From: Selenomonadales bacterium
GTDB taxonomy: Bacteria; Bacillota; UBA994
NCBI GenBank assembly: GCA_018335585.1
Contig: JAGXRZ010000052.1
Coordinates: 1-64,000, forward strand
Direction: 5' to 3'
Length of the DNA stretch: 64,000 bases
Of the stretch, positions 34,469-43,182 are shown piece after piece. Under the pieces are notes generated by a model. It made no database searches. It saw only the letters and a program-made list of their open reading frames with translations, and was not told where the DNA came from. The stretch's first letter is position 1, and the number at the start of each line of letters is the position of its first letter. The translations under genes were made by a program, and so were the position numbers.

Positions 34469-34996
34469 ATGAAGATCTACACTAAGACCGGCGATAAAGG
34501 CGACACCAGCCTCTATGACGGGACGCGCGTGGCGAAAGACGACGTGCGGGTCGAGAGCTACGGCACTATAGATGAACTGACCTCTGTCATTGGCCTAGCC
34601 AAGACCTTTGTCGAAGATGAACAAATACAGCGCTTGCTCCATGCTTGGCAGAAAGACCTCTTTCGCGTAGCGGGAGAACTGGCGACAACCGATGCCTCAA
34701 AGTTCCCGCATAGAATTAGCGAGGCGGAAACCGCCTCGCTCGAAGTCGCCATTGACGAATACATCGCCCGCATGCCGCAGGTCGACAAGTTTATCGTGCC
34801 GGGCAACACGCAAGCATCGGCAGCGCTACACGTCGCCCGCACGGTCTGCCGCCGCGCGGAAAGGCGCATCCTCACACTTAGTCGCCATACGGCCGTGAGT
34901 GCCGAGTTAATCAAATACGTGAACAGGCTGTCGGATGCCCTCTACGCCGTAGCGCGCTTCTTAGAAGGACAGCAAATTTACGTCGATTGGAAATAA
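34469..34996 (+). CDS. Cob(I)yrinic acid a,c-diamide adenosyltransferase (PduO type)
   Basis: 175 residues. The N-terminal KIYTKTGDKGDTSLYDGTRV binds ATP in this family; ESYGTIDELTSVIGLA and the C-terminal ARTVCRRAERR and YVNRLSDALYAVARF are also conserved. It makes adenosylcobalamin. ATG 34469 with AGGAGGG upstream. It ends by overlapping the 3' end of the convergent rng gene by 19 bases, so the two mRNAs are complementary at their tails. Confidence 0.94.
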   Translation: MKIYTKTGDKGDTSLYDGTRVAKDDVRVESYGTIDELTSVIGLAKTFVEDEQIQRLLHAWQKDLFRVAGELATTDASKFPHRISEAETASLEVAIDEYIARMPQVDKFIVPGNTQASAALHVARTVCRRAERRILTLSRHTAVSAELIKYVNRLSDALYAVARFLEGQQIYVDWK

Positions 34997-36678
34997 AGCT
35001 TGGCCTTGGCAAAGGTGCGGTGTACCTTAGTGACTTCGAAGGTTGCTTTTTGGCCGACGAGTGTCCCTGCTTGTTCGACCTGAATCACATAGCCTTCAAC
35101 CCGCGCAACGCCGTCTTGCGGGCGGGTGTTGTGTGCGCTGTCGATTAGCAGGGTATGGATCTCCCCCACACTCACAGGAATGGCGGCACGCTCTACCTCC
35201 AGAACTGAGCCGGACAGGGTAATTTTGTACTCGTCCGGCTTCATCTGTATAGAGCCCCGGATAAAAATACGCTTGCCGCTTTCTTTTTCCAGCCGCTCAA
35301 GGTTGGCGGCGTTCACGCCAATGAGGTTACCGGCAGTCATCGGGTGCACCTGCACGAGGACGGCCGGCTCCTCGGACGTCTCCAGGAAGCGCTTAAGCTC
35401 GCCTTCTATGCGGCTACCCGCTACGTCCTCCGCCAACACGCGACCGCTGCCGTCACAACACGGGCACGGCCTAAGCAGCGAATCAGCCAGCCCCAGCCGG
35501 GCTTTCTGGCGCGTCATCTCGACCAGACCAAGCTGTGTTAAGCCCAGTATGGAAGACTTCACTTTATCGCCGGCGGCCGCCTCACCGAGGGCGGCTAATA
35601 CCTTCTTCTGGTGTTCCGCGCTCTCCATGTCGATAAAGTCAATTATAATGATGCCGCCAATGTTGCGCAGCCTAAGTTGCCTCGCAATCTCACGTGCTGC
35701 TTCTAGGTTTGTCTTTAGTACTGTGTCGGCTAAGTTAGTCGAGCCCACAAACTTTCCGGTATTGACGTCAACAGAGGTAAGAGCTTCGGTTTGGTCAATC
35801 ACAATATAGCCGCCGCACTTTAGCCATACCTTCTTCTCAACTATCTTATCGATTTGTGGTTCAATGCCAAAGACTTCAAAGACAGGCCGATTCTGCTGGA
35901 AGAGAAACACGCGGTCTTTAAGCTGCGGCAAAGTGTCCTCAAGGAGACCGAGCACTACTTCATACGCTTGTGCATTGTCGACGACGACGCGTGCTACGTC
36001 GTGGTCAAACGAGTCGCGCACAATACGGTAGAGCAAATCGAAGTCTTTGTGTAGAAGAGACGGTGCCTTGGCAGTTTTGCCGCGCGTGCGGATGCGCTTC
36101 CACAGCCTAGCTAAGGCGTCTATATCTTTCTTTAGTTCTTCGCCTTCCACACCTTCGGCCATGGTGCGCACAATTAGCCCCGTGCCTGCGGGCTTATGTT
36201 CGTGGGCAAGCTTGCGCAGGCGGTCGCGTTCGTCACCCTCGGCAATGCGGCGCGATATACCTACGTAGTCGACAGTGGGCATAAAAACGAGGAACCGGCC
36301 GGGAATAGTGATGTGACGTGTAACCCTTGCACCTTTTGTGCCGAAGGGCTCTTTTGCTACCTGCACGATAATTGATTGCCCCGGCTTTAGAACGTCCTTA
36401 ATTGTCGTCTTGTTGTTGATCTTCTCGGGAAGTTCGTCAACCCCGACGACGTTTTCCAACGCGTCATCGACATAGAGAAAAGCATTCTTAGGCAAACCCA
36501 CGTCGATAAACGCGGCCTGCATCCCGGGGAGTATGTTCGAGACCTTGCCCTTGTAGATATTACCGACTAGGCGCTGCTCGCTCTGGTTTTCCAGGTAGAG
36601 CTCCACCAGTTCGCCGTTCTCTAGTACTGCGACGCGTGTGTCCCTAGGCCCGCAGTTGATGATGATGTCTTTAGACAT
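34978..36678 (-). CDS. rng: Ribonuclease E/G family protein
   Basis: 566 residues. S1 domain near 35-115 (GNIYKGKVSNILPGMQAAFIDVG), the RNase E/G core with the DFIDME metal site (IIIDFIDMESAEHQKKV), and the zinc-link RPCPCCDGSGRV, followed by the C-terminal part with a TRAM/S1-like end. It matures rRNA and turns over mRNA at 5' monophosphates. ATG 36678 is chosen over ATG 36696; GGGGTGAG lies upstream. It continues the TIGR03960-TIGR03936-rng set. Confidence 0.93.
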   Translation of the reverse strand: MSKDIIINCGPRDTRVAVLENGELVELYLENQSEQRLVGNIYKGKVSNILPGMQAAFIDVGLPKNAFLYVDDALENVVGVDELPEKINNKTTIKDVLKPGQSIIVQVAKEPFGTKGARVTRHITIPGRFLVFMPTVDYVGISRRIAEGDERDRLRKLAHEHKPAGTGLIVRTMAEGVEGEELKKDIDALARLWKRIRTRGKTAKAPSLLHKDFDLLYRIVRDSFDHDVARVVVDNAQAYEVVLGLLEDTLPQLKDRVFLFQQNRPVFEVFGIEPQIDKIVEKKVWLKCGGYIVIDQTEALTSVDVNTGKFVGSTNLADTVLKTNLEAAREIARQLRLRNIGGIIIIDFIDMESAEHQKKVLAALGEAAAGDKVKSSILGLTQLGLVEMTRQKARLGLADSLLRPCPCCDGSGRVLAEDVAGSRIEGELKRFLETSEEPAVLVQVHPMTAGNLIGVNAANLERLEKESGKRIFIRGSIQMKPDEYKITLSGSVLEVERAAIPVSVGEIHTLLIDSAHNTRPQDGVARVEGYVIQVEQAGTLVGQKATFEVTKVHRTFAKAKLYFQST

Positions 36679-36682
36679 TTGC

Positions 36683-37354
36683 TCACCCCTTCCCATCTAG
36701 TCGGAGCACTAGCGGCGCGACTAGCTGCTCAGTGTAGAGCTCTCGCCGCACAATTGCATCTGTTTTCCATGTCTCCTGACCCGGAGCCAGAATGTGCAGC
36801 AGTTCCTCCGGGCGAAGGACTGCCGGCTCGGCCATGCTCAACACGCAGTTAAGGCCGAGGTCGGTGCGAGTAAGACGGCGTACCAAACCCTTAGCGTCGA
36901 CTGTGCGGCTCCCCCGCTTTGTTTCTTTGACGAAGGGCACAGCAGTCTTGGCAGAGAACTCCCAAACCGCACTTTCTAGCGTATCTTTGCTGACGCTAAG
37001 TTCAATTGTGTACTCCGCCCATTTTACTAGTGCTGCTAGAGCGGGCGTCCGCTCGGGGACTGCCCGCAGACCCACAAGCTTGAGCACTTCGCTGCCTGTA
37101 GAGCTGCGCAAGGCGTTGGCGATATCCTCTAGAGGCATGGCCACGGCCAGCGTTACATCAAGGTAGTCGGCCTCACTGCCGAAACCTAACGGGAGCGGAG
37201 CACCTAGTGACAGCAGCGGATGCGGGTTAAAGCCACGGCTGTAGGCCAAGGGAAGAGAGGCGCGACGCAACAGGCGGGTAAAGGCGCGCTGGGCATCAAG
37301 ATGAGAGATATAGGACAACTCAGTCGCACGCGCAAACTTAAGCCATACTCTCAT
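36683..37354 (-). CDS. TIGR03936/DUF2344 radical-SAM-associated protein
   Basis: 223 residues. Family hallmarks WLKFARATELSYISHLDAQRAFTRLLRR and YSRGFNPHPLLSLGAPLPLGF are clear. Members are encoded with, or fused to, the TIGR03960 radical SAM protein; the reaction is not known, though tRNA or ribosome-related work is suspected from the rng neighbours. ATG 37354 overlaps the radical SAM gene by four bases (ATGA). Confidence 0.9.
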   Translation of the reverse strand: MRVWLKFARATELSYISHLDAQRAFTRLLRRASLPLAYSRGFNPHPLLSLGAPLPLGFGSEADYLDVTLAVAMPLEDIANALRSSTGSEVLKLVGLRAVPERTPALAALVKWAEYTIELSVSKDTLESAVWEFSAKTAVPFVKETKRGSRTVDAKGLVRRLTRTDLGLNCVLSMAEPAVLRPEELLHILAPGQETWKTDAIVRRELYTEQLVAPLVLRLDGKG

Positions 37355-39180
37355 TGCGCGCGCTCCCGTTCCGTGTGCGTTCTCACCTGTAGCGTCGGGC
37401 ACACTCCACAAACCGTGCAGCTCGCGCGGGCGCAATCTACGGTATGACTAAGCGTCAGCGCGTGTTCACGCTCCTGCCAGAGAAACGACCGCTCCACCCC
37501 TGCATGGAGGCGCTCCCACGGGAACAGCTCGCCTGCGCCGCGTTCGCGGTTAGCATAAAAGCAAGGGTCCACTCCCGCTTCCGCAAAGGCGTCCATCCAC
37601 AGGTCGAACCTAAAGTGTTCACTCCAACCATCTAGCTTGCACCCGCGGCGATATGCGTCTATGATGACCGCCCCAAGCCGCCTGTCCCCGCGGCTGAAAA
37701 TCGCTTCGAGAAAGCTCGTGTCAGGGTCATGGTAGTTAAAGGTCACGCGCCTTTGCGCGCGCAGCCTATCGCGCAGGTAGCGCTGCCGTGCCTCAAGTTC
37801 GTACATCGAACACTGTGCTTCCCACTGGAAGGGCGTATGAGGCTTGGGCACAAACGATGAAACACTGACGGTAAGGGGTAAAATCCTTGCCGCCTTAAGG
37901 ATAAGCTCGACCATTTCCGCGAGGTCTTGTTCCGTCTCGGTGGGCAAGCCAATCATAAAGTAGAGCTTGATGCTCTTAAACCCAAGATTAGCCGCGGCCC
38001 GACAAGCGGCGAGCAGGTCTTCTTCTGTTACCTGTTTGTTTATGCAGTCGCGCAGGCGCTGTGAACCGGCTTCCGGAGCTAGGGTTAGCCCGGACTTCTT
38101 GCGTTTCGCGACTTGACTGGCTAGATCTACGGAAAAGCTGTCCACCCGCAGGGACGGAAGGGAAAGGTTTACGCCGTGGCAGTCCATCCTCTTCACCAGT
38201 TCGGGGAGCAAGACCTGTATATTGCTGTAATCCATAGTGGAGAGCGAGGTTAAGGATACTTCCTCGTAGCCGGTGCTTCTTACGGCTAAGTCTGCAGCCG
38301 TACTGATGTCCACACTCGCAAACTCGCGCACGGGGCGATAGAGCATGCCTGCCTGACAAAAGCGGCAGCCCCGTGTGCAGCCGCGAAAAAGCTCCAGCAT
38401 AATCCTATCGTGTACTATATCGGCAAACGGCACTACGGGAGACGTCACTAGGTACTCCGGCTTAAGCTCCTGCTGTACGCGCTTGTGTACGCGTGGCTTG
38501 GCGACAGCGTCTGTGGGTAGGAGGCTCGCGAATGTCCCGTCGTCATGGTAGGCGGCACGGTACAGGCTAGGCACATACACTCCGGGCACATCTGCCAAAA
38601 GGCGCAGGGTTTCCTGCCGACTAAGACTGCGCTTTTTCCTTATGCGCAGCACTTCTACTATATCAAGAATGACTTCTTCTCCCTCGCCTAAAGCGAAAGC
38701 ATCAAACATGTCCGCGACAGGCTCGGCGTTAAACGCACAGGGACCTCCACCGATAATGAGCGGATGATGTTCGGCGCGCTCGCGGTTAGTTAAAGGGATA
38801 CCTCCGAGGTCAAGCATCCACAAGATAGTGGTGTAACTAAGCTCATACTGCAGGGTGAACCCAATTGCGTCAAACTCCGTCAATGGGCTGTAGTTTTCGA
38901 GTGAATACAGCTTAACTCCGCGCGAAAACATCAGCTCGCCCATATCTGCATGCGGCGCGCACACGCGTTCTGCGGCGACATCAGGCAGGGCGTTGACGAT
39001 TTGGTAAAGAATCTTAAGCCCTAAGTGGCTCATCCCTACTTCATATGTATCGGGGAAGGCTAGAGCCAGGCGCAAGCCTACTGCGGCAGGGTCCTTGCGC
39101 ACCGCATTGACTTCGCCCCCGATGTAGCGAGCGGGCTTGTCCACGTGTGGCAATAGATCACGAATGTGCTGTGGAATCAT
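37351..39180 (-). CDS. TIGR03960-family radical SAM protein
   Basis: 609 residues. N-terminal B12-binding-like fold (LALAFPDTYEVGMSHLGLKILY), the radical SAM core with RGCTRGCRFCQAG (Cys-x3-Cys-x2-Cys, about residues 268-275) and an APEAGSQRLRD motif (LAPEAGSQRLRDCINK), then a C-terminal domain. It likely carries out an uncharacterised modification together with the TIGR03936 partner. ATG 39180 with AGGAGGCC upstream. First gene of the set with rng. Confidence 0.9.
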   Translation of the reverse strand: MIPQHIRDLLPHVDKPARYIGGEVNAVRKDPAAVGLRLALAFPDTYEVGMSHLGLKILYQIVNALPDVAAERVCAPHADMGELMFSRGVKLYSLENYSPLTEFDAIGFTLQYELSYTTILWMLDLGGIPLTNRERAEHHPLIIGGGPCAFNAEPVADMFDAFALGEGEEVILDIVEVLRIRKKRSLSRQETLRLLADVPGVYVPSLYRAAYHDDGTFASLLPTDAVAKPRVHKRVQQELKPEYLVTSPVVPFADIVHDRIMLELFRGCTRGCRFCQAGMLYRPVREFASVDISTAADLAVRSTGYEEVSLTSLSTMDYSNIQVLLPELVKRMDCHGVNLSLPSLRVDSFSVDLASQVAKRKKSGLTLAPEAGSQRLRDCINKQVTEEDLLAACRAAANLGFKSIKLYFMIGLPTETEQDLAEMVELILKAARILPLTVSVSSFVPKPHTPFQWEAQCSMYELEARQRYLRDRLRAQRRVTFNYHDPDTSFLEAIFSRGDRRLGAVIIDAYRRGCKLDGWSEHFRFDLWMDAFAEAGVDPCFYANRERGAGELFPWERLHAGVERSFLWQEREHALTLSHTVDCARASCTVCGVCPTLQVRTHTERERAQ

Positions 39181-39244
39181 GAGGCCTCCTGAATTTCGAT
39201 ATGCGTTGGAGTTATTATATCACGACGTAGAGGGATGTCGCGTA

Positions 39245-39258
39245 GGGACGGAGGAGTG
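39245..39258. repeat. Third copy of the CACTCCTCCGTCCC repeat (inverted)
   Basis: GGGACGGAGGAGTG is the exact reverse complement of the 14-mer at 32236 and 32257, seven kilobases away. It lies 36 bp before two copies of the 29-bp hairpin repeat. Confidence 0.75.
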
Positions 39259-39293
39259 CATGCCTTCCCTCTCGTCGCACCTTGGGCTCGTGT

Positions 39294-39322
39294 GAAGCAA
39301 AAGGCTCCGTCCCTTTTGCTTC
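39294..39322 (-). repeat. 29-bp hairpin repeat at the spoIVFB stop codon
   Basis: Arms GAAGCAAAA and TTTTGCTTC around GGCTCCGTCCC; identical to 39358-39386 and in the same direction, 64 bp apart. The spoIVFB TGA stop (39323-39321) is completed by its first bases. Confidence 0.92.
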
Positions 39323-40232
39323 AGCTGGTCGCTTGTCGCTGGTGGGGTGGCGTGTGTGAAGCAAAAGGCTCCGTCCCTTTTGCTTCGGCTTCGGCGAAGG
39401 TTATTGTTGAGCCGTGGGTTACTAGCGCGGCGAAAAGGGCTTCTTCGGTTATGGTGGCGACTGCGCCTCCCTGATGCACGACTTGAAATAAGTGGTAGCA
39501 TCCCGGCACCATGTCTTTAAGGGCCTTAGTTACCTGGGTCTCGGGCAAGACCACGATTAATCTCCCGACTAACGAGCCAGCTGCGGCAAGCTCTCCCTGC
39601 TTGCCCCCGACATAGCTCATAAACAAGTAGGGCATCATTTTCTTCTCTTGTGCTACCGCATAGACCAGAAAAACCGCCAACACTACCGCATTCACGCTCG
39701 CCATGCCGTAGATGTTGAGCAGGATAACCGCTCCAAGCAGCCCAAAAGCGGCCGCGTCCATAAAACGCACTAGGCTACCCCCGCCGGCGCTAAGTCCTAG
39801 CCGCTTTACTACCTCGCTTCTGATTACCCTACCGCCGTCAAGCGGCAATATGGGCAGCAAGTTGACGGCTAAGAGCAGTAGATTTACCTCTAACAGCTTA
39901 TCCCCTAGCATACCATCCCCTAGCAGGAGCCCTACTACGCAGAGGACTAGGCTGTTGGCCGGACCGGCAAGCGCGATGATAGCTTCGGTCTTTGGCTCGG
40001 TACCTAGCCAGCGCCCAAGCTTAGCCACGCTGCCAAAGGGCATCAGCACAACTTCCTCCACGCTCGTACGGCAGTTTGCGGCGGCCAAGATGTGACCTAG
40101 CTCGTGAAAGCAAACGGAAACAACCAACACGACGGTGTAAACCCAGTCGCCAAGTGTAGCCGAAACAAAGAGCCACAACAAAAAAAGGTAGTGAACCTTG
40201 AGGCTCACTCCGAGAACTTGGCCCAGATACAT
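39321..40232 (-). CDS. spoIVFB: Stage IV sporulation protein FB (site-2 protease), repeat-extended C terminus
   Basis: 303 residues. Intramembrane metalloprotease that cuts pro-sigma-K in the mother cell. HELGH at 43-47 and NLLPILPLDGG near 124-134 (metal-binding Asp132) agree with the Bacillus enzyme. About 180-265 is a CBS-like soluble tail. The last 20 or so residues (EAKGTEPFAS onward) are translated from the 29-bp repeat at 39358-39386 and the spacer; the stop is made by the second repeat, so the original end is probably lost. Start ATG 40232 has no strong ribosome site; it follows spoIVFA by five bases and may be coupled. Confidence 0.93.
   Translation of the reverse strand: MYLGQVLGVSLKVHYLFLLWLFVSATLGDWVYTVVLVVSVCFHELGHILAAANCRTSVEEVVLMPFGSVAKLGRWLGTEPKTEAIIALAGPANSLVLCVVGLLLGDGMLGDKLLEVNLLLLAVNLLPILPLDGGRVIRSEVVKRLGLSAGGGSLVRFMDAAAFGLLGAVILLNIYGMASVNAVVLAVFLVYAVAQEKKMMPYLFMSYVGGKQGELAAAGSLVGRLIVVLPETQVTKALKDMVPGCYHLFQVVHQGGAVATITEEALFAALVTHGSTITFAEAEAKGTEPFASHTPPHQRQATS
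39358..39386 (-). repeat. 29-bp hairpin repeat inside the spoIVFB coding sequence
   Basis: Identical to 39294-39322. Read in the gene's frame it encodes EAKGTEPFAS. Confidence 0.92.
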
Positions 40233-40237
40233 CGGCG

Positions 40238-40852
40238 TTAGGGTGAACGCACGCGTGTAGTGGGGTCAACTAGCCTGTTCGCGAGGCTAAGGGCAAAAAA
40301 GAGGCGCTCGCTTGGGCCTACTCTGCCCAACACATGGCCTACTTCGACTCTGTCGCCTTGACTCACCAATAGCTCCCCTAGGCCCCTGTACACAGTGCGC
40401 ATGCCGCTGCCGTGATCAAGCGTCACTTGTCCTAGCTGCTCATCAACTTCAGCAACAGCGCCCGCCAGCACGGCCTGCACAGCGGCGCCGCGCGCACTCG
40501 CGAGGTACACCCCGCCCTCCGCGGCGGTGTAAGACGCATGCGCTACGGGCCAAGCGAAGGTCAATGAGTCCTGCCGGCCGGTAAGTGCTACCCACACCGG
40601 CACAACAGCCTCCTCGCGCGGCTGCCAATCTAGCCACCCAGACCAAGGGGTCCCTGCCGCCGCCCCGGGGACGAAGACAAACCGGAGGTACTCGCGCAGT
40701 TCCGCAAATTGCGAGCCTAACCACGTCATCACTACAAACAGAGCCGCCAAAACTCCGCGCGTGACCCACAGCGTGAGCGCGCGTCGAGCTTCGCCCCGCT
40801 TCTGTCGCCAGGGCTTACGCGGTCGCCCTTTCTTCCACCACTGCCTAGCCAC
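40238..40852 (-). CDS. spoIVFA: Stage IV sporulation protein FA-like (LytM domain)
   Basis: 204 residues. Basic N-terminus, one membrane helix (TRGVLAALFVVMTWLGSQFA, about 30-50), and a C-terminal M23/LytM-like domain (GGVYLASARGAAVQAVLAGAV, VTLDHGSGMRTVYRGL, VEVGHVLGRVG) in which the zinc ligands of active endopeptidases are not preserved as a full HxxxD/HxH set. SpoIVFA holds SpoIVFB inactive until the forespore signal arrives. The gene order spoIVFA-spoIVFB is as in Bacillus. Confidence 0.85.
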   Translation of the reverse strand: MARQWWKKGRPRKPWRQKRGEARRALTLWVTRGVLAALFVVMTWLGSQFAELREYLRFVFVPGAAAGTPWSGWLDWQPREEAVVPVWVALTGRQDSLTFAWPVAHASYTAAEGGVYLASARGAAVQAVLAGAVAEVDEQLGQVTLDHGSGMRTVYRGLGELLVSQGDRVEVGHVLGRVGPSERLFFALSLANRLVDPTTRVRSP

Positions 40853-40914
40853 ACGGTCACCTCCCGGAGCATCATTAATGTATACTCCGCTCTCCGGTGA
40901 ACTATGTCCGAGTC

Positions 40915-42018
40915 CTAGAACAAGATTTTCCTGTGGCGCATACCTACGTTTAAGACTAAGCCGATGCCCAGCGATAGCGCTAGGTACGAACTGCCGCCAT
41001 AACTTAATAAAGGCAACGGCAAGCCTGTCACCGGCATCATGCCTACAGTCATGCCGGTATTGACGATTAACTGAAAAGCAATCCAGCTGGCGACGCCAAC
41101 CGCAATGTAGCGCCCGCAGTCGTCTTTAGCTATCGCGGCAATCTGGATACAGCGATACACGACAAAGAACATGGCCAGCACCACGCCTACCGCTCCTAGA
41201 AAGCCAAGTTCCTCTCCGATAACCGAAAAAATAAAGTCGGTATGCTGCTCCGGCAGGAAGTTGAGTTCGCTTTGCGGTCCTCTAAAGAAGCCGCGTCCGA
41301 GAAACATACCGGAACCGACGGCGATTATCGATTGTGAGAGATGATAACCTATCCCCATGCGGTCAAGCGACGGGTCAAGGAAAACCAAGAGGCGCGCTCG
41401 CTGGTAAGCTTTGAGGCCAAAGGACCACACTACAGGCGCAACCGCTATCGCTCCGGCTCCCAAGAACAATATGAGCTGCCGGGGGATCTCCGCCGCATAC
41501 AGCACAGCAGCTAGCACACCGAGAAAGACCAACCCCGTGCCAAGATCCGGCTGCGCAATGATTAGGAGCATAGGCACCGCCACATGCAAGAGCACCAGTG
41601 CCAGTCTAACGAAGGTGTCTACCCGGCGGAGTTTTTCGACGTGCGTAGCCAAGGTGACGATTACCGCGATTTTGGCAAACTCGGACGGCTGCAGAGTAAA
41701 TGCGCCGAGGTCAATCCAGCGCTGTGCACCACCACCCTCTACGCCTACTGCCAGAACCCCAAGCAGCAGACCAAGATTAAGCACATAGATGGGGATAGCC
41801 AAGTTAGCAAAGAACCGATAGTCAAACAGGAGCGCAACCAAAAGGACTGCCTGTCCGATTACTACCCACTGCAACTGCTTCGTCCAAAAGAATGCCGGAT
41901 CACCTAGCTCGTTGTTCTGCGACGCACTGGCAATCATCAAGACGCCAAACAGCGACAGCCCAAGATACGCCAAATACAGCGACCAGTCTACTGTGCGGAG
42001 TAGTTTTCTATCCACCAT
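40915..42018 (-). CDS. rodA: Rod-shape peptidoglycan glycosyltransferase RodA (SEDS)
   Basis: 367 residues with ten membrane helices. SEDS motifs PSEFAKIAVIVTLA, AQPDLGTGLVFLGVL (with the essential Asp) and GMMPVTGLPLPLLSYGGSS are present. It polymerises glycan strands with the class B PBP encoded nearby (mrdA). The start codon shares one base with the minE stop (TAATG), giving coupled translation. Confidence 0.95.
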   Translation of the reverse strand: MVDRKLLRTVDWSLYLAYLGLSLFGVLMIASASQNNELGDPAFFWTKQLQWVVIGQAVLLVALLFDYRFFANLAIPIYVLNLGLLLGVLAVGVEGGGAQRWIDLGAFTLQPSEFAKIAVIVTLATHVEKLRRVDTFVRLALVLLHVAVPMLLIIAQPDLGTGLVFLGVLAAVLYAAEIPRQLILFLGAGAIAVAPVVWSFGLKAYQRARLLVFLDPSLDRMGIGYHLSQSIIAVGSGMFLGRGFFRGPQSELNFLPEQHTDFIFSVIGEELGFLGAVGVVLAMFFVVYRCIQIAAIAKDDCGRYIAVGVASWIAFQLIVNTGMTVGMMPVTGLPLPLLSYGGSSYLALSLGIGLVLNVGMRHRKILF

Positions 42019-42296
42019 TAGCTCTCGTCGCCTCGCTCGCCTGTTGTCACGTGGTTAGTTACACGCGTCGCCTCACGCAAAATGGGCAAACGCACAGTGA
42101 GTATAACCTCGCCATCCTTGTACTCCACCGCTCTGGCGATATCGCTCTCCGCCAAATCCACATGAGCGCGCGCCACCCGCACGAGAGATTCCGTCAAGGC
42201 ATCAAGGCATTCCTGCGAAACAGGAGAACGGTCTTGCACCAAGACCTTACGCAGGCGGTCGCGCCCTACCAGGATACTGCGGCTTCCGCTACTCAT
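42018..42296 (-). CDS. minE: Cell division topological specificity factor MinE
   Basis: 92 residues. ARDRLRKVLVQDR-type N-terminal MinD-activating segment (GRDRLRKVLVQDRSPV), then the anti-MinCD/dimer part (VEYKDGEVILTVRLPILRE). Stimulates MinD ATPase and drives pole-to-pole oscillation. 17 bp behind minD. Confidence 0.92.
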   Translation of the reverse strand: MSSGSRSILVGRDRLRKVLVQDRSPVSQECLDALTESLVRVARAHVDLAESDIARAVEYKDGEVILTVRLPILREATRVTNHVTTGERGDES

Positions 42297-42313
42297 GGCT
42301 CTCCCTCCTGTAC

Positions 42314-43105
42314 CTACGCTTCACCCAAAAACTTCTGCAGGAACCCAAGCATGCCGCGCCGCTCCGCGGTGAGCCGCAGGGGCACCGCTTCCCCTAACAT
42401 GCGGCGGGCCATGTCGCGGTAGCTCTGTCCTGCCTTGCTCTCCGGCAACAACACGCAAGGCTGCCCCTTATTGGTGGCGACAATGGTAACTTCGTCCTCT
42501 TGTACAATGCCCAACAAATCTAACCCAAGGAAGCCAAGTACGTCGCTCTGGCTCAACATATCTCCGCGGCGCACCAAATCAAGCCGCAACCGATTTAGCA
42601 CTAGTTTAGGCGACTTAATGCCTTTGCTGCGAATCAGTCCTACTACCTTATCGGCATCGCGTACGGCGGGTAGCTCAGGTGTGGTCACAATGATGGCGTC
42701 CTCCGCTCCGGCGGCGGCGAGGTGAAAGCCGTGGTCAATGCCCGCAGGCGAGTCAATCAGTACGAAATCGAACTGCTTGGCTAAGTCCTCCATCACACGC
42801 TTCATGTCGCGTTCGGTAGCACGTGAGCTAGGCTGCCCCGCTGCGGGCAACAGACTCATGTTGGCAAAGCGTTTGTCTCGCACCAACGCCTTGTCTAGCT
42901 TGACGCGCTTCTCCAACACGTCAGTCAGGTGATAGACAATGCGATTTTCGAGGCCAAGAAACAGGTCTAAGTTGCGCAGCCCGGTATCACCATCTACCAA
43001 AGCCACGCTCTTACCTAGGTGCGCAAGCGCTGCCCCAAGATTTGCGGTGGTCGTAGTCTTGCCGACGCCACCCTTCCCGGAAGTTACGACATAAACTTTG
43101 CCCAA
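42314..43105 (-). CDS. minD: Septum site-determining ATPase MinD
   Basis: 263 residues. Deviant Walker A GKGGVGKT (residues 10-17), DGDTGLRNLDLFLGLE, DSPAGID and the C-terminal amphipathic helix (LTAERRGMLGFLQKFLG) for membrane binding. It normally recruits MinC to block FtsZ at the poles. No minC is encoded just upstream, where Clostridia usually keep it: the mrdA stop is 77 bp away. Confidence 0.96.
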   Translation of the reverse strand: MGKVYVVTSGKGGVGKTTTTANLGAALAHLGKSVALVDGDTGLRNLDLFLGLENRIVYHLTDVLEKRVKLDKALVRDKRFANMSLLPAAGQPSSRATERDMKRVMEDLAKQFDFVLIDSPAGIDHGFHLAAAGAEDAIIVTTPELPAVRDADKVVGLIRSKGIKSPKLVLNRLRLDLVRRGDMLSQSDVLGFLGLDLLGIVQEDEVTIVATNKGQPCVLLPESKAGQSYRDMARRMLGEAVPLRLTAERRGMLGFLQKFLGEA

Positions 43106-43182
43106 GCGCCTCCCCTCCTTTAGGGAAACATTCTAGGCTAACTTTCGCTGTCAAGGCAGTGAATTCCTCCTGCCCAAACATA

